Assembly: GCA_016926455.1 (NCBI GenBank)
Contig: JAFGOO010000138.1
Span: 1-8,595, forward strand
DNA: 8,595 bases
Direction: 5' to 3'
Source: Methanosarcinaceae archaeon
GTDB lineage: Archaea > Halobacteriota > Methanosarcinia > Methanosarcinales > Methanosarcinaceae
Shown here: positions 1 through 6,828 of the stretch, in pieces
Layout: each line of letters opens with the position of its first letter
How positions within the stretch are numbered: the first letter of the stretch is position 1
The notes under the pieces: generated by a model
Database searches by the model: none
Told to the model about the DNA's origin: nothing
The model's input: only the letters and a program-made list of their open reading frames with translations
Made by a program: the position numbers and the translations under genes

Positions 1-60
1 GGATGAAGAATTCTGATGGACCATATATAAAACTAACTATCTGAAAAAAATTAATGTGAA

Positions 61-210
61 CTACAACTCCATAAATAGGCTGGCTTCCTCAAAGAAAGCC
101 TGCTGGTATCTCCACAGGCTTTAAATATTCCATACTGAGTTTTATTCCTAACTCAGTCGGCTTTACATGTACTGATATAATATGGTATTCTCTACAAGAC
201 CTAACGTGTA
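61..210 (-). pseudogene. Probable degraded C-terminal tail of an IS200/IS605-family TnpB
   Basis: Read on the minus strand, a frame runs from about 210 down to 98 and contains VKPTELGIKL followed by MEYLKPVEIPAG. It continues after a one-base shift as FFEEASLFMEL, ending in a TAG at 61-63. An LKPVE-like stretch and a closing EAS-type tail resemble the far C-termini of many archaeal OrfB/TnpB proteins, as I recall them. No zinc finger or RuvC motif is present, so only the non-conserved tail would survive. An 8-bp inverted repeat (134-141 with 150-157, loop 142-149) lies inside it. The presence of certain IS605-type sequence at the other end of the window makes such debris plausible. It could equally be chance reading frame in non-coding DNA; the assignment is tentative. 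Confidence 0.35.
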
Positions 211-216
211 ACAATG

Positions 217-224
217 TTATATAT
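217..224 (+). promoter_or_regulatory. Candidate archaeal TATA box for the U32 gene
   Basis: TTATATAT lies in an AT-rich stretch about 150 bases before the coding region. A start of transcription 22-27 bases further on would give a leader of roughly 125-130 nt, which is normal for Methanosarcinales. The leader contains a small hairpin (325-330 with 336-341). No BRE is convincing, so this is a positional guess. Confidence 0.3.
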
Positions 225-324
225 GGTTTGATGTGATATGTATGTGACTACAGACATTTGAAGTATTTCATCTTCGTTTGAAAACGGTGGTCTTCTTACT
301 CCAAAGGTGATAAGGCCCTGTATT

Positions 325-341
325 GTCAAACCACTTTTGAC
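325..341 (+). other. Small leader hairpin upstream of the U32 gene
   Basis: GTCAAA (325-330) and TTTGAC (336-341) form a perfect 6-bp stem with a 5-nt loop, ending 34 bases before the first possible start codon. It would sit in the 5' untranslated leader. No recognised riboswitch fold is apparent. Confidence 0.25.
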
Positions 342-375
342 CTGCGTGCCATGTTCATCTAGACATTAGACGCAA

Positions 376-2898
376 GTGATGATATTGAACAAAAGAAGTC
401 CTTTCCAAGACAACATGCCAGAGATTTTAGCTCCAGCAGGCGACTTTGACGCTCTTAAAGGCGCAATTAAAGGTGGAGCAGGCGCTGTCTACCTTGGTGT
501 AAAGGATTTCAACGCACGATGGGGCGCAGAGAACTTCACTATTCATGAACTGGAAAGTGCAATCGACTTCGCACACTCGTACGGTGTCCTTGTCTATCTG
601 GCCTTTAACATACCTGTTAAACAGGATGAACTGCAGGAAGCTCTTGACATAATAGACCGTGCATATGCCTTTGGTGTCGATGCAATAATACTGCAGGACA
701 TTGGTCTATTGAGTCTTCTCAAAAATATCTACCCTGACTTGGAACTCCGCGCAAGCACCCAGATGACAATACACAACAGGGCAGGTATCGATTATGTTGC
801 AGACATTGGGGCAACACGTGTCATACTGGCAAGGGAACTCAACACCAGCGAACTAAAAGACATCGTGGATGGTACGGACATCGGGATGGAGGTGTTCATT
901 CACGGTGCCCTCTGTTATTCGTATTCTGGGAGATGCCTTTTCAGCAGTTTCCTAAGCGGTAGGAGTGCAAACCGGGGAGCATGTGCCCAGCCCTGCAGGA
1001 AACGCTACAGTTTAGTGGTCGATGGACGAAAGATTCCCAATAAAATAACAGGCGATTATCCAATAAGCTGTGCTGAACTCTGTACCCTGTCAGGGATTGA
1101 TGAGATTGTAAGGACGGGTGTCAGAAGCCTTAAGATAGAAGGCCGTATGAAAAAAACCGAGTATGTTACAGGAAGCACAGGCGTCTACAGAAGCTTGGTT
1201 GAAGAAATCAAAAACGGAAACCCCCCCATCAAAAGTGAGATCATAGCAAGAGAAAAAGAACTTGCAAAACTTTTCTACAGAGGTTTTACAAAGGGGTTTA
1301 TACTGGGTGAAAAGGACGTTACTAACCCGAAGTTCAGCTCAAACTACGGTGTGTTTATCGGTGAGATTCTGGACATATCACATTTCAGATACACCACCAG
1401 CCTAACCATAAAATTGCTTGAGGATGTCCACGTAAAAGACGGGATTGGAATACTCACTTCAACCGGCATGTTCGGCTCAACAATAAACGCCTTGACTTCA
1501 AGTGACGGAGAACGTGTGAGAAATGCAGAAAAGGGTGAAGTGGCCGTCCTTGAGATAAGTTCAAAGACCGGCAAAACCGTAAATCTGGGTGACGAGGTGT
1601 ATCTAACAACAGACACCCAGCTTCTGAAGAGGTTGCAGGAAACAGCAATGAAAACGTATCCTGTAAGCATTAAAGTAACAGCCAGAAAAGATGAGAAGCT
1701 TATGGTAGAGTTCAAAGGAGAAAGGGGCTGTGTGGATCATCGCGATGATTACTTCATCCAGCACGCCAGAAAAGCCCCCACCACTGAAGACCAGATCAGG
1801 ACCATTATGGAAAGACTGGGTGATACCCCATTTTTTGCAAAATGTATTGAGATCGATGCAGACGAGGACATCTTTATTCCAATTGGTGTTCTCACAAATG
1901 CAAGGCGTGAAGCTTCAGACATGCTGTTACAAAAGACCGTAAATTGGTACAAAAAAGAGCTTAAGAAGCCCAAGCTTTCAGATTTCAAGCATCTTTGCAT
2001 TGGACAAAAAAAGAACATTAAAAACTTTTCTCTACATCCCCTCAAAAATGGAGATATGAATAACCTTCTTCTGAGCGTTGAAGTGAAAAACGTTGACTGC
2101 CTACTGTATGCAGTAGAAGCCGGTGCCGACATTGTTTATATTCCAATTGGAAAATTCGAGAGTGTAATAGATTCAAAGAATGAAAATTGGGTAAGATCCC
2201 TTAAAGGTAGTGGAGTCGAGATTGTTTTCATAGTACCCCAGATCACTCACGACCACGAGCTTACATCAATGACACCCCTGATCGAAAAGGTAAGCACGGC
2301 AGGTTTTACTGTTGCATGTTCCAACCTAGGGTCTGTGCAAGTAGCAAGAACACTGAACATACCATTCGTTGCACAGAAGGAACTAAACACCTTTAACCTG
2401 TTCACAGTCGGTACCTTCTATAATTCAGGAGCGTATAGAGTAACACTTTCAAGCGAGCTGAACCTGGGCGAGATAAAATCCGTCTGCGATGAACTGAAAA
2501 ACTGCAACGGTGTAGGTCAGGTTGAAATCGTGGTACATGGCCGTGAACTTATGCTTATAACTAAAAATGAACTCCTGAAACCACTCATTGACAGAAAAAT
2601 CATAACTAAAGGCAGTGAAATATTACTTGTTGACCAGCAGGACAATAGGTTCCCTGTTAAATTGTGGGACTCAAGAACGCTCATATACTACTCAAAAGTG
2701 CTTTGCATGCTGAATGACTTTGGGCGTTTAAAAGAATCTGGTGCTGACGTGCTTCGGCTTGATCTATCTCTTAACAGCAAAAAAGAGGTTAAAAGGATTA
2801 CAAAGGCATATAAGAGCGCGCTGTTGGGGAAAGGTGTTAAGATGAATTGCAATAAGGATGATGTGTATACAAAAGGGCATTTCTTCAAAGGCGTTTGA
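376..2898 (+). CDS. U32 family protein, RlhA/YdcP-like, probable O2-independent RNA hydroxylase or collagenase-like peptidase
   Basis: The protein has 840 residues counted from GTG 376. The N-terminal U32 barrel starts at PEILAPAGDFDAL (residues 15-27) and carries the family signature around residues 172-188 (EVFIHGALCYSYSGRC). Cysteines 180, 187, 203 and 236 have spacing close to the four [4Fe-4S] ligands described for the U32 hydroxylase UbiU. A DUF3656-type domain follows (about 390-510; ARKAPTTEDQ begins at 464, then a FIPIGVLTNARREA segment). A second barrel-like half spans about 565-800, including EIVVHGRELM (717-726), but without the cysteine usually found after this motif. U32 members include tRNA and 23S rRNA hydroxylation enzymes (TrhP, RlhA) and UbiU/UbiV; the original 'peptidase' label is weak. 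The order U32-DUF3656-second half matches RlhA, though it is longer than the roughly 650 residues of E. coli RlhA. The start is unsettled: GTG 376, ATG 379 and ATG 415 all lie in frame, none has a good ribosome binding site, and 415 begins just before the conserved domain. The gene appears monocistronic. Confidence 0.88.
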   Translation: MMILNKRSPFQDNMPEILAPAGDFDALKGAIKGGAGAVYLGVKDFNARWGAENFTIHELESAIDFAHSYGVLVYLAFNIPVKQDELQEALDIIDRAYAFGVDAIILQDIGLLSLLKNIYPDLELRASTQMTIHNRAGIDYVADIGATRVILARELNTSELKDIVDGTDIGMEVFIHGALCYSYSGRCLFSSFLSGRSANRGACAQPCRKRYSLVVDGRKIPNKITGDYPISCAELCTLSGIDEIVRTGVRSLKIEGRMKKTEYVTGSTGVYRSLVEEIKNGNPPIKSEIIAREKELAKLFYRGFTKGFILGEKDVTNPKFSSNYGVFIGEILDISHFRYTTSLTIKLLEDVHVKDGIGILTSTGMFGSTINALTSSDGERVRNAEKGEVAVLEISSKTGKTVNLGDEVYLTTDTQLLKRLQETAMKTYPVSIKVTARKDEKLMVEFKGERGCVDHRDDYFIQHARKAPTTEDQIRTIMERLGDTPFFAKCIEIDADEDIFIPIGVLTNARREASDMLLQKTVNWYKKELKKPKLSDFKHLCIGQKKNIKNFSLHPLKNGDMNNLLLSVEVKNVDCLLYAVEAGADIVYIPIGKFESVIDSKNENWVRSLKGSGVEIVFIVPQITHDHELTSMTPLIEKVSTAGFTVACSNLGSVQVARTLNIPFVAQKELNTFNLFTVGTFYNSGAYRVTLSSELNLGEIKSVCDELKNCNGVGQVEIVVHGRELMLITKNELLKPLIDRKIITKGSEILLVDQQDNRFPVKLWDSRTLIYYSKVLCMLNDFGRLKESGADVLRLDLSLNSKKEVKRITKAYKSALLGKGVKMNCNKDDVYTKGHFFKGV

Positions 2899-3027
2899 TG
2901 TACTTTACAACTGAGTGGAACTCTGGATTATTCGTATGTTGTATTAAGTGACCACCCCCATCAATTAAATGATAGGAATCTATCGATTTTATGAAGAGAT
3001 TGTAGCTCCAATATCAGAATATATATT

Positions 3028-3043
3028 ATATCCATATGGATAT
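3028..3043. repeat. 16-bp perfect palindrome
   Basis: ATATCCATATGGATAT is fully self-complementary, centred between 3035 and 3036. It is of the size of an operator half-site pair for a dimeric regulator, and lies about 295 bases before the exporter. It is also AT-rich, so a chance origin cannot be excluded. Confidence 0.5.
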
Positions 3044-3069
3044 TAATATTTCTAAGTGACGGGCTGCAT

Positions 3070-3089
3070 CCTATCTTTATAAAGGTGGG
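3070..3089 (+). repeat. Imperfect inverted repeat, possible relic of an IS200/IS605 end
   Basis: CCTATCTTTA (3070-3079) is followed directly by TAAAGGTGGG (3080-3089). As RNA or single-stranded DNA the two arms pair over 10 positions, two of them G-T. The arrangement ending in GTGGGGAT looks loosely like the element ends at 8438-8480 (TCCCC... GGGGGAT). No transposase sequence is next to it, so the IS origin is only a suggestion. Confidence 0.3.
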
Positions 3090-3190
3090 GATTTGTTCAT
3101 ATTTACTCCTAATCGTCTGGAAAATTAACATTAATTTCAGCGTCATCATGTTTTTTGATGGTTTCGTAGTTATCGAAAAACACCGCCAAA

Positions 3191-3198
3191 TTTAAAAA
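3191..3198 (+). promoter_or_regulatory. Candidate TATA box for the exporter operon
   Basis: TTTAAAAA is the most TATA-like box in the region, and would give a start near 3220 and a leader of about 120 nt. A second AT-rich box (AAATATAAAAAT, 3294-3305) is closer, but a start from it would fall on the ribosome binding site. Assignment is by position and composition only. Confidence 0.25.
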
Positions 3199-3330
3199 CC
3201 ATAATAAAATATGATTTGCAAAAAGAGTACTTAAAAAACTCCAAATTGTTTACAAGAAATGGATTTTACCAACTGTAATTAAATATCCTCAGTAAATATA
3301 AAAATAGATTTGTTATACACTGAAATATTA

Positions 3331-3336
3331 AGGAGG
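3331..3336 (+). promoter_or_regulatory. Strong Shine-Dalgarno site AGGAGG before the exporter gene
   Basis: AGGAGG is a perfect match to the archaeal 16S rRNA 3' end. It is only 1 nt from the TTG at 3338 but 7 nt from an in-frame ATA at 3344. Normal spacing is about 5-9 nt, so the site argues that initiation happens at the ATA. An in-frame stop at 3329-3331 excludes any upstream start. Confidence 0.8.
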
Positions 3337-3337
3337 A

Positions 3338-5710
3338 TTGGCCATAAAAGACGCCTTTAAAAAATTGGGAATTTTTATAGAGGATAATCCTCTTCCTATC
3401 CTTCTAATTGTTGCATTGCTTATCATCCTTGCAGTGCAGGGTGCTCAGCAGATTGAGATGAAATCAGGTACAGAGACATTTGTTGAGAAGGATTCAGCAC
3501 TCTATCAGGACTTTGACTATCTGTATCTGAACATCTTTGCTACTGAATCTATTATTATTATCATAGAGAATGGTGATGTTACAAAACCTGAGCTTTTGAA
3601 GGCTGCTGAGAGACTAGAGAGCAGTGTGGAGTCAATAAGGGGTGTGACAGGAATCTCCAGTGCAGTGTCGGTGATTAAGAACGCCAATTACCAGATAACT
3701 GGAAAATACGAAATCCCGGATTCAGAGAGGGAAATTGACTCTATCATCTCATCCCACAGCTCAGAACTTGTGGGCATCATGCCGGATGGAACGCACACTC
3801 TCATGTATGTGGAAATGAAGGGTGATGTAAGCGACAATGAACTAATAGATATCCAGCGTGAAGTCGAGAAAACTGTGGAGCTTTCGGATTTCCCGCCCCA
3901 GTACTCTGTTATCATAACAGGTGACCCCTCCTTTATGGTTGCCATGAACAATGAAATGAATACGAGCATGGGTCCATTGCTAATGATTTCGGCGTTCTTT
4001 ATGGTCATTGTACTTTATCTGGTGTTCAGGCATGTAAGATGGAAACTACTACCTCTTCCAATAGTACTTCTAGGTATCATCTACACCTTCGGTGCCATGG
4101 GATATCTGAACATTCCTCTAAGCATGGTATCCATGTCTGCGTTTCCAATCCTGATAGGTCTTGGAATCGACTATGCTATCCAGTTCCATAACCGTCTCGA
4201 AGAGGAACTTGGGCGCAATGAAAACGAGGAAGTCGCTGTTATCGAAACAATAAAGCATACCGGTCCCGCAGTCCTGATAGCACTAATAATCACGTCACTT
4301 GGTTTTTTTTCACTTTTTACGTCCACTGTACCCATGATACAGGATTTTGGCAAATTGCTTCTTATTGGGATTATCATGTGTTTCCTGTCAGCCCTTTTTG
4401 TGGGTGTGACTGTGATCTATGGACTTGACACATACAAGAAAAAAAGAACAGAGGGAAAAACCAGCCCCATCGCATCAAAAAAATCTCATCGCAAAACAAG
4501 TACTGATAATTCACATGACAAACTCAGCACCATTCTAGAAAAAACAACCAATTTAACAGTACGATATCCTGCAATAGTGCTTGCCGTTACAGGGTTTCTG
4601 TGCATATCAGGGCTGTATGTGGATTCATTTGTGCCCGTCCAGACAGATGTGACAAACTTCGTCCCACAGGACATGCCTGCACTGATTGACCTCATACATC
4701 TGGGTGATATAATCGGAGGAACCGATGCACTGAACCTAATCATAAAGGTGGATGATTCAGCAGACCCTAACGTTCTTAAATGGATAGACGATTTCAGTAT
4801 CCATGAAGTGGAGGGAAGAGGTCGAATATACGGTGCATCCAGTATCGTACCAATAATAAAAGCAATGAATGGGGGTACTATCCCTGATAACAGCGCAGAT
4901 ATCGAGAGATTGTATGAACAGATTCCTGAGACGCAGATAAACCGTTATGTACATGGCAAGAATATGCTATTGTTGGACCTTGATATCGGGAATGCCGTAG
5001 CAGATATAAAACTTGAGGGTATCACAGAACTGATGAAGATACTGGAAGAAGATATTGCATGGATGCCGCCACCCCCTGGAACCTCTGTCACAATTACTGG
5101 AAATTCGGTGGTTTTCACAACAGTGTTTACAGCACTTACCTCCGGCAGGGTCGCAATGACACTTCTCGGGCTTTTGATGGTATTTGTAGGACTTCTTGTG
5201 ATCTACCGAGACTGGATCAAAGCCCTGACACCCGTTTTTACAATGTTCATAGTGATTGGATGGGCAGGAGGGGTTATGTACTACTCCAGACTGGAATATA
5301 CACCCATGACTGCTACCCTTGGAGCACTGATACTTGGGGTCGGTTCTGAATACGCCGTACTTATGATGGAAAGATATTATGAAGAAAAGGATAACGGTGC
5401 AAATCCACTTGATGCGATTCGAGAAGCAAGCACAAAGATTGGAAAAGCCATTGTTGCATCTGGGCTTACCACATTGTTTGGATTCTCTGCACTTATAGCA
5501 TCACCTTTTTCAATGACCAGCAATTTTGGTCTGGTTACTATCATGGATGTTTCACTTGCGCTTATTGCAACTTTTATTGTGTTTCCTCCCATGATCGTGC
5601 TTCTTGATGGGTGGCGTGATCAGAAAAAGGCAAAAAGGATTGCAAAATATACGGAAGGAAATATTATTCCTAGATATATGCACAAACCGGAAGTCGATAT
5701 CAATGATTGA
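3338..5710 (+). CDS. RND superfamily exporter, MMPL/HAE3-type, 12 transmembrane segments
   Basis: The product (790 residues from TTG 3338) shows the duplicated RND layout. TM1 is about residues 18-37, followed by an extracytoplasmic domain to about 210, then TM2-6 (about 212-362). A charged cytoplasmic linker (365-408) leads to TM7 (409-428), a second external domain (429-600) and TM8-12 (about 605-757). The proton-relay position of TM4 is D278-Y279 in GLGIDYAIQ, the arrangement seen in MmpL-type pumps; the matching TM10 site is E671-Y672 in GVGSEYAVL. The external domains are smaller than those of AcrB-type pumps, which fits the HAE3/COG1033 group. It should sit in the cytoplasmic membrane and use the ion gradient; the substrate cannot be read from sequence (lipids or hydrophobic compounds are typical for relatives). 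The next gene overlaps its end by 8 nt, implying translational coupling. The start codon is odd: the ribosome binding site best fits ATA at 3344; the next ATG (residue 41) would delete TM1. Confidence 0.92.
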   Translation: MAIKDAFKKLGIFIEDNPLPILLIVALLIILAVQGAQQIEMKSGTETFVEKDSALYQDFDYLYLNIFATESIIIIIENGDVTKPELLKAAERLESSVESIRGVTGISSAVSVIKNANYQITGKYEIPDSEREIDSIISSHSSELVGIMPDGTHTLMYVEMKGDVSDNELIDIQREVEKTVELSDFPPQYSVIITGDPSFMVAMNNEMNTSMGPLLMISAFFMVIVLYLVFRHVRWKLLPLPIVLLGIIYTFGAMGYLNIPLSMVSMSAFPILIGLGIDYAIQFHNRLEEELGRNENEEVAVIETIKHTGPAVLIALIITSLGFFSLFTSTVPMIQDFGKLLLIGIIMCFLSALFVGVTVIYGLDTYKKKRTEGKTSPIASKKSHRKTSTDNSHDKLSTILEKTTNLTVRYPAIVLAVTGFLCISGLYVDSFVPVQTDVTNFVPQDMPALIDLIHLGDIIGGTDALNLIIKVDDSADPNVLKWIDDFSIHEVEGRGRIYGASSIVPIIKAMNGGTIPDNSADIERLYEQIPETQINRYVHGKNMLLLDLDIGNAVADIKLEGITELMKILEEDIAWMPPPPGTSVTITGNSVVFTTVFTALTSGRVAMTLLGLLMVFVGLLVIYRDWIKALTPVFTMFIVIGWAGGVMYYSRLEYTPMTATLGALILGVGSEYAVLMMERYYEEKDNGANPLDAIREASTKIGKAIVASGLTTLFGFSALIASPFSMTSNFGLVTIMDVSLALIATFIVFPPMIVLLDGWRDQKKAKRIAKYTEGNIIPRYMHKPEVDIND

Positions 5711-6797
5711 CATTAACATCTCCATGAAACGATTATTTGTAAACTCCATGATCGTACTCGTGATTGCCTTATCAGCGGCTACAGCTATGACACCAGCCAC
5801 TGCCAAAGAATTTTTGCCGCCGAATTATGCCTTTTCGACCAATTACTATAACAGTTATGGAGAGCCTGATATCTATGCATCCGTGCTTGGAGATCCTGAA
5901 TTTGAACGCGGCTCAACTGGGGATCTAAGGATCATTCTAGCAAACAAGGGAGTTCCATTAGGTTTCAAATCCATTACAAGTGTGGACACTAATGAAGCGC
6001 TGCATGCGATATCCCTGAAGGAACTGGAATATGAAGCATCTCGCACAACAGCCCTTGGCATCAAGGCACGTCTGGTCTCGCCCACACCTTACGTCGATAT
6101 TAACCCTAGAACCAGTAGTCAGACGCTTGAAGAACTCATATCCGGTGAAATTCCGGAAGATCCGCTCAATTTCACGATAACAATATCAAATAAAGCACCA
6201 GGCGGTGATTATTTCCTTTTGCTGCCCCTATCTTATGAATACCAAAGCCAAGTCCGGATGGCAACCACCGATGTGCAGCTTCTTGGACTTGCAAACCTCG
6301 ATCACACAACAAATTATAGAAGCGTAAACAGAACACTTACGATTCCAATCCGTATCAGGGAATCGGCTGATTTCGAAGTGGAAAATGTAGATGGGCATCT
6401 GATAGCTGGTTCTACTAGTGTAATAAATGTCACTTACAGGAATATTGGAGAGCTACGTGCAGATGAGGCAAATGCTAGGATTGTTGTGATGCGTCCACTG
6501 AGCATCTCTAAATCCGTGGTGCCGCTTGGGACGATTGGAGCCGGGGAAAGTAAAACCGCATCGTTTGTAATCTCTGCGAGTGCAGGTGCAGTGATAAAAA
6601 CATATGGTATCGATAGCGAGATTAAATACCGCGATGAGGACGGAGAAACCGCTTTTTCAGATAACCTTCGTTTAAGTGTTCCCTTAGAACCTGCCGAGGA
6701 AAAAATAAGGCTTGGAATCTGGGCAGTGAACGGATTGATCACCCTTGGGATATACTTGATAGTGAATATTATACGAAACAAAAATAAGTATGCATAA
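5703..6797 (+). CDS. Secreted, C-terminally anchored COG1361-like protein (exporter partner candidate 1)
   Basis: Length is 364 residues from ATG 5703. This start overlaps the exporter stop (8-nt overlap) and has a weak GGAAG nine bases upstream. ATG 5724 (MKRLFVNS) is an alternative that gives a more classical Sec signal peptide; the open frame extends back to 5604, but that part overlaps the exporter and is not expected to be translated. After the signal peptide, ending near ATA|KEF, the mature part begins FLPPNYAFSTNYYNSYGEP. Two beta-sandwich, CARDB/NEW3-like COG1361 regions follow, with conserved steps SRTTALGI, PEDPLNFTI, ESADFEVENV and NIGELRADEA. A C-terminal hydrophobic segment (about 337-356) and the basic tail RNKNKYA anchor it with the body outside. 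Several N-glycosylation sequons are present (NFT, NRT, NVT) and no cysteine is seen. It is a paralogue of the next gene. Linkage to the RND pump suggests an extracytoplasmic accessory, adaptor or cell-surface protein; function is inferred from context only. Confidence 0.82.
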   Translation: MIDINISMKRLFVNSMIVLVIALSAATAMTPATAKEFLPPNYAFSTNYYNSYGEPDIYASVLGDPEFERGSTGDLRIILANKGVPLGFKSITSVDTNEALHAISLKELEYEASRTTALGIKARLVSPTPYVDINPRTSSQTLEELISGEIPEDPLNFTITISNKAPGGDYFLLLPLSYEYQSQVRMATTDVQLLGLANLDHTTNYRSVNRTLTIPIRIRESADFEVENVDGHLIAGSTSVINVTYRNIGELRADEANARIVVMRPLSISKSVVPLGTIGAGESKTASFVISASAGAVIKTYGIDSEIKYRDEDGETAFSDNLRLSVPLEPAEEKIRLGIWAVNGLITLGIYLIVNIIRNKNKYA

Positions 6798-6817
6798 AGT
6801 GTAAGAATTATGTTTAT

Positions 6818-6823
6818 GAGGAG
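6818..6823 (+). promoter_or_regulatory. Shine-Dalgarno site GAGGAG before the second partner gene
   Basis: GAGGAG followed by five T residues lies directly before ATG 6829, giving ideal 5-nt spacing and fixing this start. The gap to the preceding gene is only 31 nt, so both are expected on one transcript. Confidence 0.75.
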
Positions 6824-6828
6824 TTTTT

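Larger units (their letters stand above)
2899..3337. other. Non-coding intergenic region between the U32 gene and the exporter operon
   Basis: These 439 bases are strongly AT-rich and contain no convincing gene. A minus-strand open frame (2961-3149, 62 codons) has a low-complexity hydrophobic product without recognisable motif or ribosome binding site and is not called. The stretch holds a 16-bp palindrome, a 10-bp hairpin, an AT-rich promoter-like segment near 3191-3215 and the ribosome binding site of the exporter. Its first part must contain the terminator of the U32 gene, but no classic hairpin plus T-run is visible; T-rich archaeal termination would be expected. Confidence 0.6.

Noticed and set aside
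1344..2132. Several open frames of 64-127 codons on either strand inside the U32 gene
   Set aside because: The long plus-strand frame has continuous family motifs there; these frames have no recognisable content or start signals.
2961..3149. Minus-strand 62-codon open frame in the intergenic region
   Set aside because: The product is low-complexity and hydrophobic, with no motif and no ribosome binding site. The DNA is AT-rich, making a chance frame likely.
5604..5702. N-terminal extension of 33 codons on the first partner protein
   Set aside because: It overlaps the exporter's 3' end, and its sequence is not signal-peptide-like. Starts at 5703 or 5724 give a proper Sec signal peptide.
6434..6781. 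Minus-strand 115-codon open frame opposite the first partner gene
   Set aside because: It is the antisense shadow of a well-supported secreted protein with a conserved paralogue.
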